NCBI RefSeq assembly: GCF_946481715.1
Contig: NZ_CAMLOV010000088.1
Location: 1 to 21,516 of the forward strand
Reading direction: 5' to 3'
From: an uncultured Mucilaginibacter sp.
GTDB taxonomy: Bacteria; Bacteroidota; Bacteroidia; Sphingobacteriales; Sphingobacteriaceae
Length of the DNA: 21,516 nt
The notes beneath the pieces are model-generated. The model had not been told where the DNA came from, did not search any database, and worked only from the letters and a program-made list of their open reading frames with translations. The translations under genes and the position numbers were made by a program. Positions 14,740-21,516 of this stretch are shown in pieces (the first letter of the stretch is position 1; the number at the start of each line of letters is the position of its first letter).

Positions 14740-14769
14740 CAAATATACTGTTTCAAGCGCTATGCCAAT
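14740..14769 (-). promoter_or_regulatory. Candidate lon promoter (Bacteroidota -33/-7 type)
   Basis: On the minus strand TATATTTG (14740-14747) matches the -7 consensus TAnnTTTG exactly, and ATTG (14766-14769) lies 18 bp further upstream as a -33 TTTG-like element. The predicted start of transcription is near 14734, about 90 bp before the lon ATG. Both boxes at near-consensus spacing make this better than chance. Confidence 0.55.
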
Positions 14770-15050
14770 ATAGCTTTATTTGGGGAGGTATTTGCAGTAC
14801 GGTTGTAACTATTTGATTACTTTACAATTAGCTATATAAAATAAATAACCCCTTTTGGCGCGCTGAATTATAATAGTGGAAAAAAAGTCATACAACGGGG
14901 ATACGGCGGCATGCAGGTCTTTTTAGGTTGTTATCGCAATCTGCGGTGTCAAATTTTATAAATTGGAGGTCCGGATTTGTGACTTACGGGAGAAGGAAGC
15001 GATGTAAAAGGCTGACGGTTTAATCAGTGGGGCGCTTTGCCAGCCAATAC

Positions 15051-15082
15051 GTTGTGATAATAATAAACGTTAATTAGTTTTG
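15051..15082 (+). promoter_or_regulatory. Candidate promoter of the AraC-type regulator gene
   Basis: TAGTTTTG (15075-15082) matches TAnnTTTG exactly and GTTG (15051-15054) stands 20 bp upstream as the -33 box. Transcription would begin near 15089, leaving a leader of about 37 nt before the ATG at 15126. Confidence 0.5.
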
Positions 15083-15125
15083 AGTTGGAAATTAAGCGGT
15101 AATACAGCGATATATTAGTAACATT

Positions 15126-16058
15126 ATGTACCTCACAAGCCTCCCGAACCATAATAACGCTGAGTTTAATGAGAAAGTTCATTTTGATTTGTTTGCAAGG
15201 CAGAATGTTGTCGTCAACGCTGTTGCTAAAAGCAGCGAATGTGAACGCCACCCGGGTTGTCTTTCTTTAAAGTTTGTTACCAAAGGGGAGGAGTATTATA
15301 GCGTTAACAGTACTCAGCTTGTTACACGGCCCGGTAATTTTTTACTGCTTAACCACGGGCAGGAGTATGGCAGCCGTATAAATTATGGTGAACCGGTCAG
15401 CACGAGATCTGTTTTTTTTAAAAGGGATTTTGCTGCCGCTGTTTTTTATGATTGGTCGGTGAACACTGATATCCTTCTCGACAGGCCGTTTGAATCAACC
15501 GCTGTACCGGAGTTCTTCCAGGGCCTTTATCATCTAAAAGGCGACTTAATGGCGCTGCTTAACAAGTTGTTTTTGACGCTGGATAGCGCTGGCTATAATA
15601 CAGATAGCGTGGACGAAGGCCTTATTGGCGTATTACACGCCCTCTTTTACCATCAATATGGCCATGTACAGGTTTCGGGCAATATTTTAGGCGAAAAGCC
15701 GGGAACACGGCATGAGATTTATAAACGGCTTACTGTTGCGCGCAGCGTGATCGAATCCTGTTACAAAGAAAAGCTTGGGCTCGAGGCAATAGCCCGGCTT
15801 TCGTGCATGTCGGTGCCGCAATTAGTTCGGCAGTTTCGGGCTGTTTATAAAATAACGCCCCACCAGTACTTAACAAAATTAAGGTTAGAACATGCCGCCG
15901 CCTTATTGAGCAAAACCGATAAAACTATTCAGGAAATAACCTGGGGCTGCGGTTTTGAAGATGCAAGCTCATTTTGCAGGCTATTCAGGAATCACTATCA
16001 TTTATCACCTATAACTTACCGCTCCCGCATTAATCTGAGCAATTCCGCACATCCGTAG
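15126..16058 (+). CDS. AraC family transcriptional regulator
   Basis: A 310-residue DNA-binding regulator. The C-terminal 100 residues form the AraC double helix-turn-helix. The first motif is around LGLEAIARLSCMSVPQLVRQFRAVYKITPHQYLTKLRLEHA. The second has the diagnostic KTIQEITWGCGFEDASSFCRLFRNHYHLSPITYR, close to the family signature in which G-F, S/Y-F and R-x-F recur. The N-terminal part has the look of a cupin-like sensor (LSLKFVTKGEEYYSVNSTQLVTRPGNFLLLNHGQEY), as in regulators that bind a small ligand. The gene begins 27 bp before an exported MBL-fold hydrolase gene ends its leader, on the same strand. The pair is therefore likely to be one transcript, with the regulator controlling itself and its neighbour. 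The ligand is unknown. Confidence 0.9.
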   Translation: MYLTSLPNHNNAEFNEKVHFDLFARQNVVVNAVAKSSECERHPGCLSLKFVTKGEEYYSVNSTQLVTRPGNFLLLNHGQEYGSRINYGEPVSTRSVFFKRDFAAAVFYDWSVNTDILLDRPFESTAVPEFFQGLYHLKGDLMALLNKLFLTLDSAGYNTDSVDEGLIGVLHALFYHQYGHVQVSGNILGEKPGTRHEIYKRLTVARSVIESCYKEKLGLEAIARLSCMSVPQLVRQFRAVYKITPHQYLTKLRLEHAAALLSKTDKTIQEITWGCGFEDASSFCRLFRNHYHLSPITYRSRINLSNSAHP

Positions 16059-16085
16059 CCTTCCGTCGGTGATTAGGTTTGTGCT

Positions 16086-17498
16086 ATGAAATATAGGTTT
16101 TTAGTGTCATTTTTCATCATCGGCCTACCTGTTATAACACAAGCTCAAAACGCAAGGCAAATACTGGCGATGGCGATCAGTGCCCAGGGAAAATGGGAAA
16201 ATGTTCAAACTTTTCACTACCGGTCGCACCGGGCCAACTCCGATAAATGGCAGGGTTATGATTACCGGCAAGTGGTTTCTGAACACGATATGTATGAGCT
16301 TACTTACGACTTTTCATCATCAAGTTTCGATAACCATACGGTTAACCATTATCCCGGCGGCTACGTTTTTGATACCCACCGGCTTGGTTTAGATTCGGTG
16401 TATTGGGTATATGACGGCTTAACCTCGCGTACTGGCAAAGCATTGCTAAACCTCGGCAGGGCCCTGTACGATCAAAAGAAAAGTAGCTTGTTAGAAACGC
16501 TTCCTTATTATGTATTAAAAGCGGTTGACGATTCAGCCGGCCTTAATGTCGAGCTTAAAGGAAATTACATGGTCCTTCATTCAGCCGGAAACGAATATTG
16601 GTTAAATAAAAAAAGCTTATTGCTGGAAAAATATATTTCTGTGCGGGGAGGTGCCAGCAACATCCAAATTTTCAATGACTATACAGTACAGGATGGCTTG
16701 CAACTTCCAAAACATCACCGCTTAGTTAGCAATGGAAAAATTGTTTACAAAGAAACCTTACAAAGTTTCGCTGTTAACCTGCCGCACCATTCATTACAGC
16801 TTCAATTACCGGTAAATTACGTAAAAACAACAGAGTATACCGGCCCTATGATAGTTAAGCGGTTATCACCCCGAACGTTTTTGATAGAAAAAATAGACGG
16901 TGACCGCAACATACTTTTTATAGATATGGGAAAATATGTGGTACTGACCGAGGCGCCGGTTTCCGCAGATATAGCAAAAACGGTTCTCGACAAGATTGCG
17001 GAAGTACTCCCCGGGAAGCCGGTAAAGTATGTGCATTTGTCTCATTTCCATAAAGATCACATTGCTGGGGTAGCCGAATTAGCAGCCAAAGGCATCTCTA
17101 TAATTTGTACCCCGGAAACGGTGCAGCCGGTGAAGGACTTGATCAGGCAAAACCCACCGGTAACAGGTGAAATAGCAATGCCAAAATTCGTGCTTATCAA
17201 TCAAACAAAAAGCATCGGTAAACAAAACGACGAGGTAAAATTCTTCGCCATTCGCAATAGCCATGCAAAAGGCATGTCTTTTGTTTATTTGCCCAAAGAG
17301 CAGTTGATTTTCCAGGGAGATCTTTTGTCACTGCCTGAGGACAGCACCTTAACAAAGCCAATACGGATAAGTAAAGAGTTTTTCAAAGCAATACGGCAAA
17401 ATGGATTGCACTATAAGGTCATTATAGGGCATCATGGCCTGCCTGTTATAACGCCGCGCCAGGTAGCATTGATGGAACTCAAATCCGCCAGAAAATAG
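16086..17498 (+). CDS. Exported MBL-fold metallohydrolase with N-terminal extra domain
   Basis: A 470-residue exported protein with a signal peptide (FLVSFFIIGLPVITQAQ, cleavage near residue 21). The metallo-beta-lactamase fold occupies about residues 255-470. It contains the complete metal motif H320-F-H322-K-D324-H325, then H393 in IRNSHAKGM, D412 in IFQGDLLS and H449 in IIGHHGLP, so two metals are expected. Residues 22-250 are a separate, beta-rich region (NVQTFHYRSHRAN, YELTYDFSSSSFDNHT) that resembles LolA-like or outer-membrane carrier folds in layout only. The substrate is unknown. The LFIDMGKYVVLTEAP segment follows the usual MBL strand order. It sits 27 bp after an AraC regulator gene, which implies induced expression in response to a small molecule. 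Confidence 0.87.
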   Translation: MKYRFLVSFFIIGLPVITQAQNARQILAMAISAQGKWENVQTFHYRSHRANSDKWQGYDYRQVVSEHDMYELTYDFSSSSFDNHTVNHYPGGYVFDTHRLGLDSVYWVYDGLTSRTGKALLNLGRALYDQKKSSLLETLPYYVLKAVDDSAGLNVELKGNYMVLHSAGNEYWLNKKSLLLEKYISVRGGASNIQIFNDYTVQDGLQLPKHHRLVSNGKIVYKETLQSFAVNLPHHSLQLQLPVNYVKTTEYTGPMIVKRLSPRTFLIEKIDGDRNILFIDMGKYVVLTEAPVSADIAKTVLDKIAEVLPGKPVKYVHLSHFHKDHIAGVAELAAKGISIICTPETVQPVKDLIRQNPPVTGEIAMPKFVLINQTKSIGKQNDEVKFFAIRNSHAKGMSFVYLPKEQLIFQGDLLSLPEDSTLTKPIRISKEFFKAIRQNGLHYKVIIGHHGLPVITPRQVALMELKSARK

Positions 17499-17834
17499 TT
17501 CAAAACCTGTACAGTAGCCACCACAAATGCACGTTTGGAGAAAACGCGGGAAGAAATAATACATCAGCTAGTTCAGGCAAGAGGCAATAATTTACCGTAT
17601 CTTGTTGTTTTATAGTGCATTAATACTTGCGAAAAAATATTTTTTAATAAATATAATAAAGCGCAATATTGTACGTTTATCAATTTAAATATCGCAATGC
17701 CCGCTCGCAAAGCAGGCTTTAAGATACATTCTCACTCCCCAAATTTTCCAACAAAAAATAGCGGCGTAGTATAATAATTTATACTATTGCAAGTTACTAT
17801 TATACAAATTTGTTACAGAAGGGTACATAATTTA
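17499..17834. other. 336-bp intergenic region upstream of the TPR gene
   Basis: The first 80 bp follow the MBL gene without a clear terminator. From 17580 to 17700 the sequence is strongly AT-rich and includes the self-complementary AAAAAATATTTTTT at 17632-17645. The last 70 bp hold a perfect 20-bp inverted repeat (17767-17786). No credible gene is seen on either strand. Confidence 0.6.
17767..17786. promoter_or_regulatory. Perfect 20-bp inverted repeat, possible operator
   Basis: TAGTATAA (17767-17774) and TTATACTA (17779-17786) are exact inverted repeats around TAAT. The site ends 48 bp before the likely start of the TPR gene, within the promoter zone. Dimeric regulators bind this type of site, but it is AT-rich and unproven; it could also be a hairpin in the leader. 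Confidence 0.4.
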
Positions 17835-18458
17835 ATGAGGCTGTCGGCAATAATTTCCTTACTGGTACTTACTACGCTCGAGTCGTCGGCACAAAATGCC
17901 TATGTAAAATTGGGTCAGCAGGCTTTTATGGATGGTAATTTCAAAACCGCCGTTGCCCAGTTGGAGAAAGCGTGCATGATAGATTCTACCAACGCCAATG
18001 CCTATTGGATGCTTGGTTACTCGTACTACCATAGCGAAAACTACCGCAAATCTATTATCGCGTATACCAAAGCAATTTTTATAAACCCGGTTGACGCTAC
18101 GGCCTACTATTACCGGGCACGTGCCAAAGGGTATTTAGGCAAGGATAATTTTTTATCGCCCGATGAGCGCGAGAAGCACTTGCTTGGTGCAATTTTCGAT
18201 TTAACCAAAGCTATTGCCATCGATCCGTCGCAGCAAACTAAAAGCTATCAGACGCGCGGCATTGCTTACCGCGAGTACGGAATGTTTAAGCTGATACCCA
18301 ACCAGAAAAGCTACGATAAGGTGCGTGGAATCAACTCGTTAAAAGCCTCGGTTGCCGATTTGGAAAAGGTATTGGCAGAGAACCCCGGTCGGTCGGATAT
18401 CTCCACGCTGCTGGATGTTTCTAAAGAAAAATTGGCTACAGCCGTTGGCAGGCACTAA
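17835..18458 (+). CDS. Exported tetratricopeptide-repeat protein
   Basis: A secreted TPR scaffold of 207 residues from the chosen start. MRLSAIISLLVLTTLESSAQ is a clean signal peptide beginning at 17835. The upstream in-frame ATG at 17787 would add 16 residues (MQVTIIQICYRRVHNL), which spoil the signal, so 17835 is preferred. After cleavage come TPR-like helix pairs, the clearest being NAYVKLGQQAFMDGNFKTAVAQLEKA, then NANAYWMLGYSYYHSENYRKSIIAYTKAIFINP, then DATAYYYRARAKGY and a final partial unit with AIFDLTKAIAIDPS. TPR proteins of this kind usually hold partners together at the envelope. Its partner is not shown here. Its stop overlaps the stop of the convergent lipoprotein gene at 18455. 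Confidence 0.85.
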   Translation: MRLSAIISLLVLTTLESSAQNAYVKLGQQAFMDGNFKTAVAQLEKACMIDSTNANAYWMLGYSYYHSENYRKSIIAYTKAIFINPVDATAYYYRARAKGYLGKDNFLSPDEREKHLLGAIFDLTKAIAIDPSQQTKSYQTRGIAYREYGMFKLIPNQKSYDKVRGINSLKASVADLEKVLAENPGRSDISTLLDVSKEKLATAVGRH

Positions 18459-19009
18459 TTAAAAACGCCCTTTATAAGGTAGTTATTCGGCCCCATCACT
18501 TTCACTTTTTGATGCTTTTCTAACAAATAATATTGCCCCGGCGCGTAAGTAAGCTTTTCGGTAGCGGTGTACAGCAGGTTGTGGATATTGTTGAGGATGT
18601 AAATAGATGTTACTTTGCCATCGTATTTACGGATAACAATTTCGCGGGTTTTAAGCTCCGGGAACTTTGCTTTATAAACAATGCTGTCGGCATTTTCTTG
18701 CACGGCGTAGCTGTCCTTCCAGGCCGGTTTGTTGATGTCTGATGAGGTGAACAAGCCGAATTCCTGCCCCCAATTCATCACTTTTAATCTTTTGGTTTCG
18801 GCCTCGCCGTTGTGGCTTACCGTTTTGGTAATGGTAGGGTTCAGCTTGGCCAGCCGGGCCGAATCTGTTTTAAAAAACTCCTTCAGGTCGAAGTATTTCA
18901 GCGTGGCGCCCGTTTCCTTTATTTCCGGTTTACAGGCATACCAGCCGCATAAAAGCAGCAGGCCGCCTGTAAAAAGGATATATTTTTGCAATGGTTTATA
19001 CCAATACAT
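18455..19009 (-). CDS. Unrecognised lipoprotein downstream of gpmI
   Basis: A 184-residue lipoprotein of unknown function. The signal has a basic-hydrophobic start and ends in GWYAC, with Cys26 as the lipidated residue. The mature part starts KPEIKETGATLKYFDLKEFFKTDSARLAKLNPTITKTV and looks like a small soluble beta-rich domain, ending TYAPGQYYLLEKHQKVKVMGPNNYLIKGVFN. Its start overlaps the end of gpmI by 14 bp in another frame on the same strand, so the two are almost certainly cotranscribed and translation is probably coupled. I do not recognise the family, though small lipoproteins behind gpmI may be a conserved arrangement in this lineage. Confidence 0.7.
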   Translation of the reverse strand: MYWYKPLQKYILFTGGLLLLCGWYACKPEIKETGATLKYFDLKEFFKTDSARLAKLNPTITKTVSHNGEAETKRLKVMNWGQEFGLFTSSDINKPAWKDSYAVQENADSIVYKAKFPELKTREIVIRKYDGKVTSIYILNNIHNLLYTATEKLTYAPGQYYLLEKHQKVKVMGPNNYLIKGVFN

Positions 19010-20519
19010 TACCGGTCATTTCTGCGGGGATAGGTACGCCAATCATGCTTAAAATGGTTGGCGCAATATCGCCCAGTTTGCCGTCTTTTACGGCCTTTAC
19101 ATCGCTATCTATAACAATGCAGGGCACCAGGTTGGTGGTGTGTGCGGTGTTTGGCGATCCATCATCGTTTATCATATAATCAGCATTACCATGGTCGGCA
19201 ATAATGATGAATGAATAGCCATGCGCTAAGCCGGTTTCTACAACCGCTTTTGTACAGGCATCAGCCGTTTCGGCAGCTTTAACTACGGCACTAAACACAC
19301 CAGTATGGCCTACCATATCGGTATTGGCAAAGTTAAGGCAAACAAAATCGGGCCATTCGGCAATCAGCTCCGGGATGATCGCATCGCGGATGCCTTCGGC
19401 ACTCATTTCGGGCTGCAAATCGTACGTAGCCACTTTTGGCGAGGGCACTAAAAGGCGTTTCTCGTTTATAAACTCTTTTTCGCGGCCGCCGCTAAAGAAA
19501 AAGGTTACGTGCGGGTACTTCTCGGTCTCCGCTATGCGGATCTGGTTTTTGCCGGCATTTTCTAAAACTTCGCCCAATGTTTTGCTTAGGTCGTCTTTAC
19601 GGAAAACAACCTTTACGTTTTTAAACGTTTCATCGTAAGATGTCATGGTGATGTACTGGATATCCAGTGGTCTCATGCCGTACTCCGGGAATTCGCGCTG
19701 CGTAAGCGCCTGTGAAATTTCCCGCCCCCTGTCTGTACGGAAATTAAAGCAGATCACCACATCGCCATCTTTAATAACGGCAACAGGTTGCCCGTCTTCA
19801 TCTGTTTTTACTATTGGTTTAATAAACTCGTCTGTAACGCCCTGCTCGTACGATTGCTTAATACAGGCCAAAATGTCGTCGGTCTTTTCGCCTTCGCCTT
19901 TCACCATTACATCATAAGCCAGTTTTACGCGTTCCCAGCGGTTATCGCGGTCCATGGCGTAATAACGGCCAATGGCAGATGCCAGCCTTACGGGGCTATC
20001 GGCAATATGGTGCTCCAGTTCGGTTATGAATTTTAGCCCCGAATTCGGGTCGGTATCGCGGCCATCCAAAAATGCATGTATAAATACTTTTTCCAGTCCA
20101 ATGGCTTTGGTAGCGTCGCAAAGGCCCTTAAGGTGGTTAATGTGGGCATGTACGCCGCCATCGCTCACCAGGCCAATCAGGTGCAGGTCTTTATCATTAT
20201 CACGGGCGTAGTTAAATGCCTCCAGCATGGTTTCATTCTGCACAAATTCGTTATCAATAACGGCTTTGTTTATACGGCCCAGTTCCTGGTAAACCACACG
20301 GCCGGCACCCAGATTCATGTGCCCTACTTCCGAGTTGCCCATTTGCCCTTCGGGCAGCCCAACGGCAAGCCCCGAGGCTTCCAGTTTAGAATTTGGGTAA
20401 TTGGCTATCATCGAATCGAAAAAGGGCGTATTAGCGGCCAATATAGCGTTCGATTCATCCTGGCGGCCGTAACCCCAGCCATCGAGTATTATTAATGCAA
20501 CTTTTTTTCTGTTTTCCAC
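18996..20519 (-). CDS. gpmI: 2,3-bisphosphoglycerate-independent phosphoglycerate mutase
   Basis: Converts 3-phosphoglycerate to 2-phosphoglycerate in glycolysis, using two manganese ions and a phosphoserine intermediate. With the start at the GTG at 20519 the protein is 507 residues, close to the family norm. D13 in LIILDGWG and the catalytic S63 in EGQMGNSEVGH are in place, followed by HAFLDGRDTDP, CFNFRTDRGREI, NFANTDMVGHTG and IIADHGNADYM, which supply the remaining metal ligands. I prefer the GTG because VENRKKVALIILDGWG is the expected N-terminus. The ATG at 20549 would add MFKRCFYICI, which has no family support. It overlaps the downstream lipoprotein gene. A TATATTTG octamer lies just before the GTG. 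Confidence 0.95.
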   Translation of the reverse strand: MENRKKVALIILDGWGYGRQDESNAILAANTPFFDSMIANYPNSKLEASGLAVGLPEGQMGNSEVGHMNLGAGRVVYQELGRINKAVIDNEFVQNETMLEAFNYARDNDKDLHLIGLVSDGGVHAHINHLKGLCDATKAIGLEKVFIHAFLDGRDTDPNSGLKFITELEHHIADSPVRLASAIGRYYAMDRDNRWERVKLAYDVMVKGEGEKTDDILACIKQSYEQGVTDEFIKPIVKTDEDGQPVAVIKDGDVVICFNFRTDRGREISQALTQREFPEYGMRPLDIQYITMTSYDETFKNVKVVFRKDDLSKTLGEVLENAGKNQIRIAETEKYPHVTFFFSGGREKEFINEKRLLVPSPKVATYDLQPEMSAEGIRDAIIPELIAEWPDFVCLNFANTDMVGHTGVFSAVVKAAETADACTKAVVETGLAHGYSFIIIADHGNADYMINDDGSPNTAHTTNLVPCIVIDSDVKAVKDGKLGDIAPTILSMIGVPIPAEMTGNVLV

Positions 20520-20568
20520 AATGCAAATATAAAAGCAACGTTTAAACATTATAATTTAAAAACTGGTT

Positions 20569-20576
20569 TATTTTTG
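20569..20576 (+). promoter_or_regulatory. Candidate -7 element for the DUF4783-nadC transcript
   Basis: TATTTTTG matches TAnnTTTG exactly, 33 bp before the DUF4783 ATG, which would give a leader of about 27 nt. No good TTTG is found at the expected -33 distance, so the call is tentative. Confidence 0.35.
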
Positions 20577-20609
20577 TGCAACCTTTTTTTAGTTTAGCGG
20601 TCATATCCT

Positions 20610-21005
20610 ATGATGAAACTAAAATACTTGCCTGTACTGGTACTTTTATATTTAGTACCAAATGTTTGTTTAGCCGGCCCGATAGAAAAAATAGCCGAGC
20701 TGATAAAGCAGGGGAACGCGCACGAACTCTCTAAATATTTTGCAGCTACTGTAGATATTACCGTTTTAGAAAGTACCAATGTATACTCCAGGGTACAGGC
20801 GGAGGTGATCCTCGATAAATTCTTTAAAGAAAATAAACCGCACAGTGTTTCGGTTTTGCACCGCGTAAACTCCAGCGCCACTTATAATTACACCGTACTG
20901 TTGCTTGCTACTGATAAGGGCAAATTTCGCGTTGCCTGTACCATGAAGGAAGTAGAGAAGGAAATGGTAGTTATCGAACTTCGCATCGAAACGGAAAAAA
21001 CCTAA
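20610..21005 (+). CDS. DUF4783 domain exported protein
   Basis: A 131-residue exported protein resembling the DUF4783 family found mainly in Bacteroidota. It has a signal peptide (LPVLVLLYLVPNVCLAG, cleavage near residue 23) and a mature domain of about 108 residues in an alpha+beta layout typical of NTF2-like folds. The segments are IEKIAELIKQGNAHELSKYFA, VDITVLESTNVYSRVQAEVILDKFFKEN, NYTVLLLATDKGKFRVACTMKE and MVVIELRIE. No catalytic residues are evident. It lies 44 bp before nadC on the same strand, an order I associate with this phylum. A functional link to NAD synthesis is not shown. The first two codons are both ATG and either may start. Confidence 0.8.
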   Translation: MMKLKYLPVLVLLYLVPNVCLAGPIEKIAELIKQGNAHELSKYFAATVDITVLESTNVYSRVQAEVILDKFFKENKPHSVSVLHRVNSSATYNYTVLLLATDKGKFRVACTMKEVEKEMVVIELRIETEKT

Positions 21006-21049
21006 TTACTCATCAATTGTTCTTACTTTTGAACTCAAAATTTAAAGGT

Positions 21050-21516
21050 TTGGACAAAGAACTTATACACCAATTTATAGTAAATGCTTTGAGCGAGGAT
21101 GTTGGCGATGGCGACCATACATCTTTAGCAACTATTGAAGCCGGTACCCGGGGCAAAGCAAAACTCCTTGTAAAAGATACAGGCATACTGGCGGGCGTAG
21201 AACTTGCCAAAGAAATTTTTGAAGTGGTTGACCCCAACCTTACGCTGGAAGTTTTTTTGAACGATGGCGCCGAGGTAAAACCAAAGGATATTGCCTTTAT
21301 CGTAGAGGGCGATGCGCAAAGCATCCTGAAAGCCGAACGGCTGGTGCTTAACTGCATGCAGCGCATGAGCGGCATAGCCACCAAAACCAACGAAATTGTA
21401 GACCTGCTGCAAGGCACCAACACCAAAGTTTTAGATACCCGCAAAACCACCCCGGGGCTACGCTACCTGGAGAAATGGGCCGTGCGCATAGGTGGCGGCG
21501 TAAACCACAGGATAGG
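21050..21516 (+). CDS. nadC: Nicotinate-nucleotide pyrophosphorylase (quinolinate phosphoribosyltransferase), 5' part
   Basis: Converts quinolinate and PRPP to nicotinate mononucleotide in de novo NAD synthesis, in the cytosol. The first 155 residues are visible and the gene runs off the window end. The frame shows ALSEDVGDGDHTS, LAGVELAKEIFEVVDP, EGDAQSILKAERLVLNCMQRMSGIAT and the substrate-binding block DTRKTTPGLRYLEKWAVRIGGGVNHR, all diagnostic of NadC. No ATG exists in frame after the DUF4783 stop. The best start is the TTG at 21050, giving (M)DKELIHQF; TTGs at 21029 and 21017 are alternatives that add seven or eleven residues. Coupling to the preceding DUF4783 gene is likely. Confidence 0.93.
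   Translation, partial: MDKELIHQFIVNALSEDVGDGDHTSLATIEAGTRGKAKLLVKDTGILAGVELAKEIFEVVDPNLTLEVFLNDGAEVKPKDIAFIVEGDAQSILKAERLVLNCMQRMSGIATKTNEIVDLLQGTNTKVLDTRKTTPGLRYLEKWAVRIGGGVNHRI

Larger units (their letters stand above)
14643..15125. other. 483-bp divergent intergenic region between lon and the AraC-type regulator
   Basis: This divergent gap must carry the promoters of both flanking genes, and a candidate is seen for each (14740-14769 minus, 15051-15082 plus). The central part, 14790-15030, is AT-rich at first and then mixed. I find no convincing open frame, tRNA-like fold or repeat there. A small RNA or a regulator-binding array is possible, but nothing in the sequence supports either. 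Confidence 0.6.

Noticed and set aside
14820..15030. A small RNA or short gene between lon and the AraC gene
   Set aside because: No stem with a T tract and no open frame with a plausible start; retained only as an unexplained interval.
17787..17834. Upstream ATG for the TPR protein
   Set aside because: It would place sixteen residues with two Arg in front of a clean signal peptide; 17835 gives a standard export signal.
1..20549. A glycolytic operon joining fbaA and gpmI
   Set aside because: They are about 18.5 kb apart, on opposite strands, with terminators and unrelated genes between.
1..21516. tRNA, rRNA or riboswitch
   Set aside because: I looked through the intergenic gaps for cloverleaf arms, CCA-type ends and known riboswitch cores and found nothing convincing; covariance-model searches were not possible.

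Overview
The window looks like chromosome from a Bacteroidota bacterium, most likely family Sphingobacteriaceae and close to Mucilaginibacter or Pedobacter. The signs are the long Bacteroidota-type amidophosphoribosyltransferase, an FHS-type sugar transporter, a carboxypeptidase-regulatory-domain outer protein, a DUF4783-nadC pair, many lipoproteins, weak or absent Shine-Dalgarno sequences, and several upstream regions matching the Bacteroidota -7 element TAnnTTTG. The genus is inference from protein character; no rRNA or tRNA gene is present to confirm it.

Layout: (1) 1-2670: the 3' end of class II fructose-bisphosphate aldolase with a terminator, a small iron-permease-family membrane protein overlapping a GNAT acetyltransferase, then an unrecognised lipoprotein gene bracketed by two copies of a ~110-bp multi-hairpin repeat. 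(2) 2669-8198: dCMP deaminase and an FHS/FucP-type sugar transporter on the minus strand, a plus-strand LysE-family exporter meeting a small minus-strand membrane protein at overlapping stops, and purF. (3) 8392-10879: three plus-strand genes, namely a lipid-anchored TIM-barrel sugar epimerase, a nitrilase-superfamily amidohydrolase and a small secreted CBM9-like protein. A 124-bp nested palindrome lies between the first two. (4) 10959-14642: a secreted carboxypeptidase-regulatory-domain protein and the Lon protease, both minus strand and separated by a terminator. (5) 15126-18458: an AraC-type regulator followed 27 bp later by an exported metallo-beta-lactamase-fold hydrolase, then a secreted TPR protein with a perfect 20-bp inverted repeat upstream. 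(6) 18455-21516: a lipoprotein overlapping the end of gpmI (minus strand), then DUF4783 and the start of nadC (plus strand, cut by the window end).

Much of the window is housekeeping: glycolysis (fbaA, gpmI), purine and pyrimidine nucleotide metabolism (purF, dCMP deaminase), NAD synthesis (nadC) and proteolysis (lon). The accessory content is mostly exported or envelope proteins. I see no phage, IS transposase, CRISPR array, toxin-antitoxin module or defence island. The least explained parts are the structured repeat pair around the orphan lipoprotein gene, the 124-bp palindrome, the AraC/MBL pair, and the start region of gpmI.
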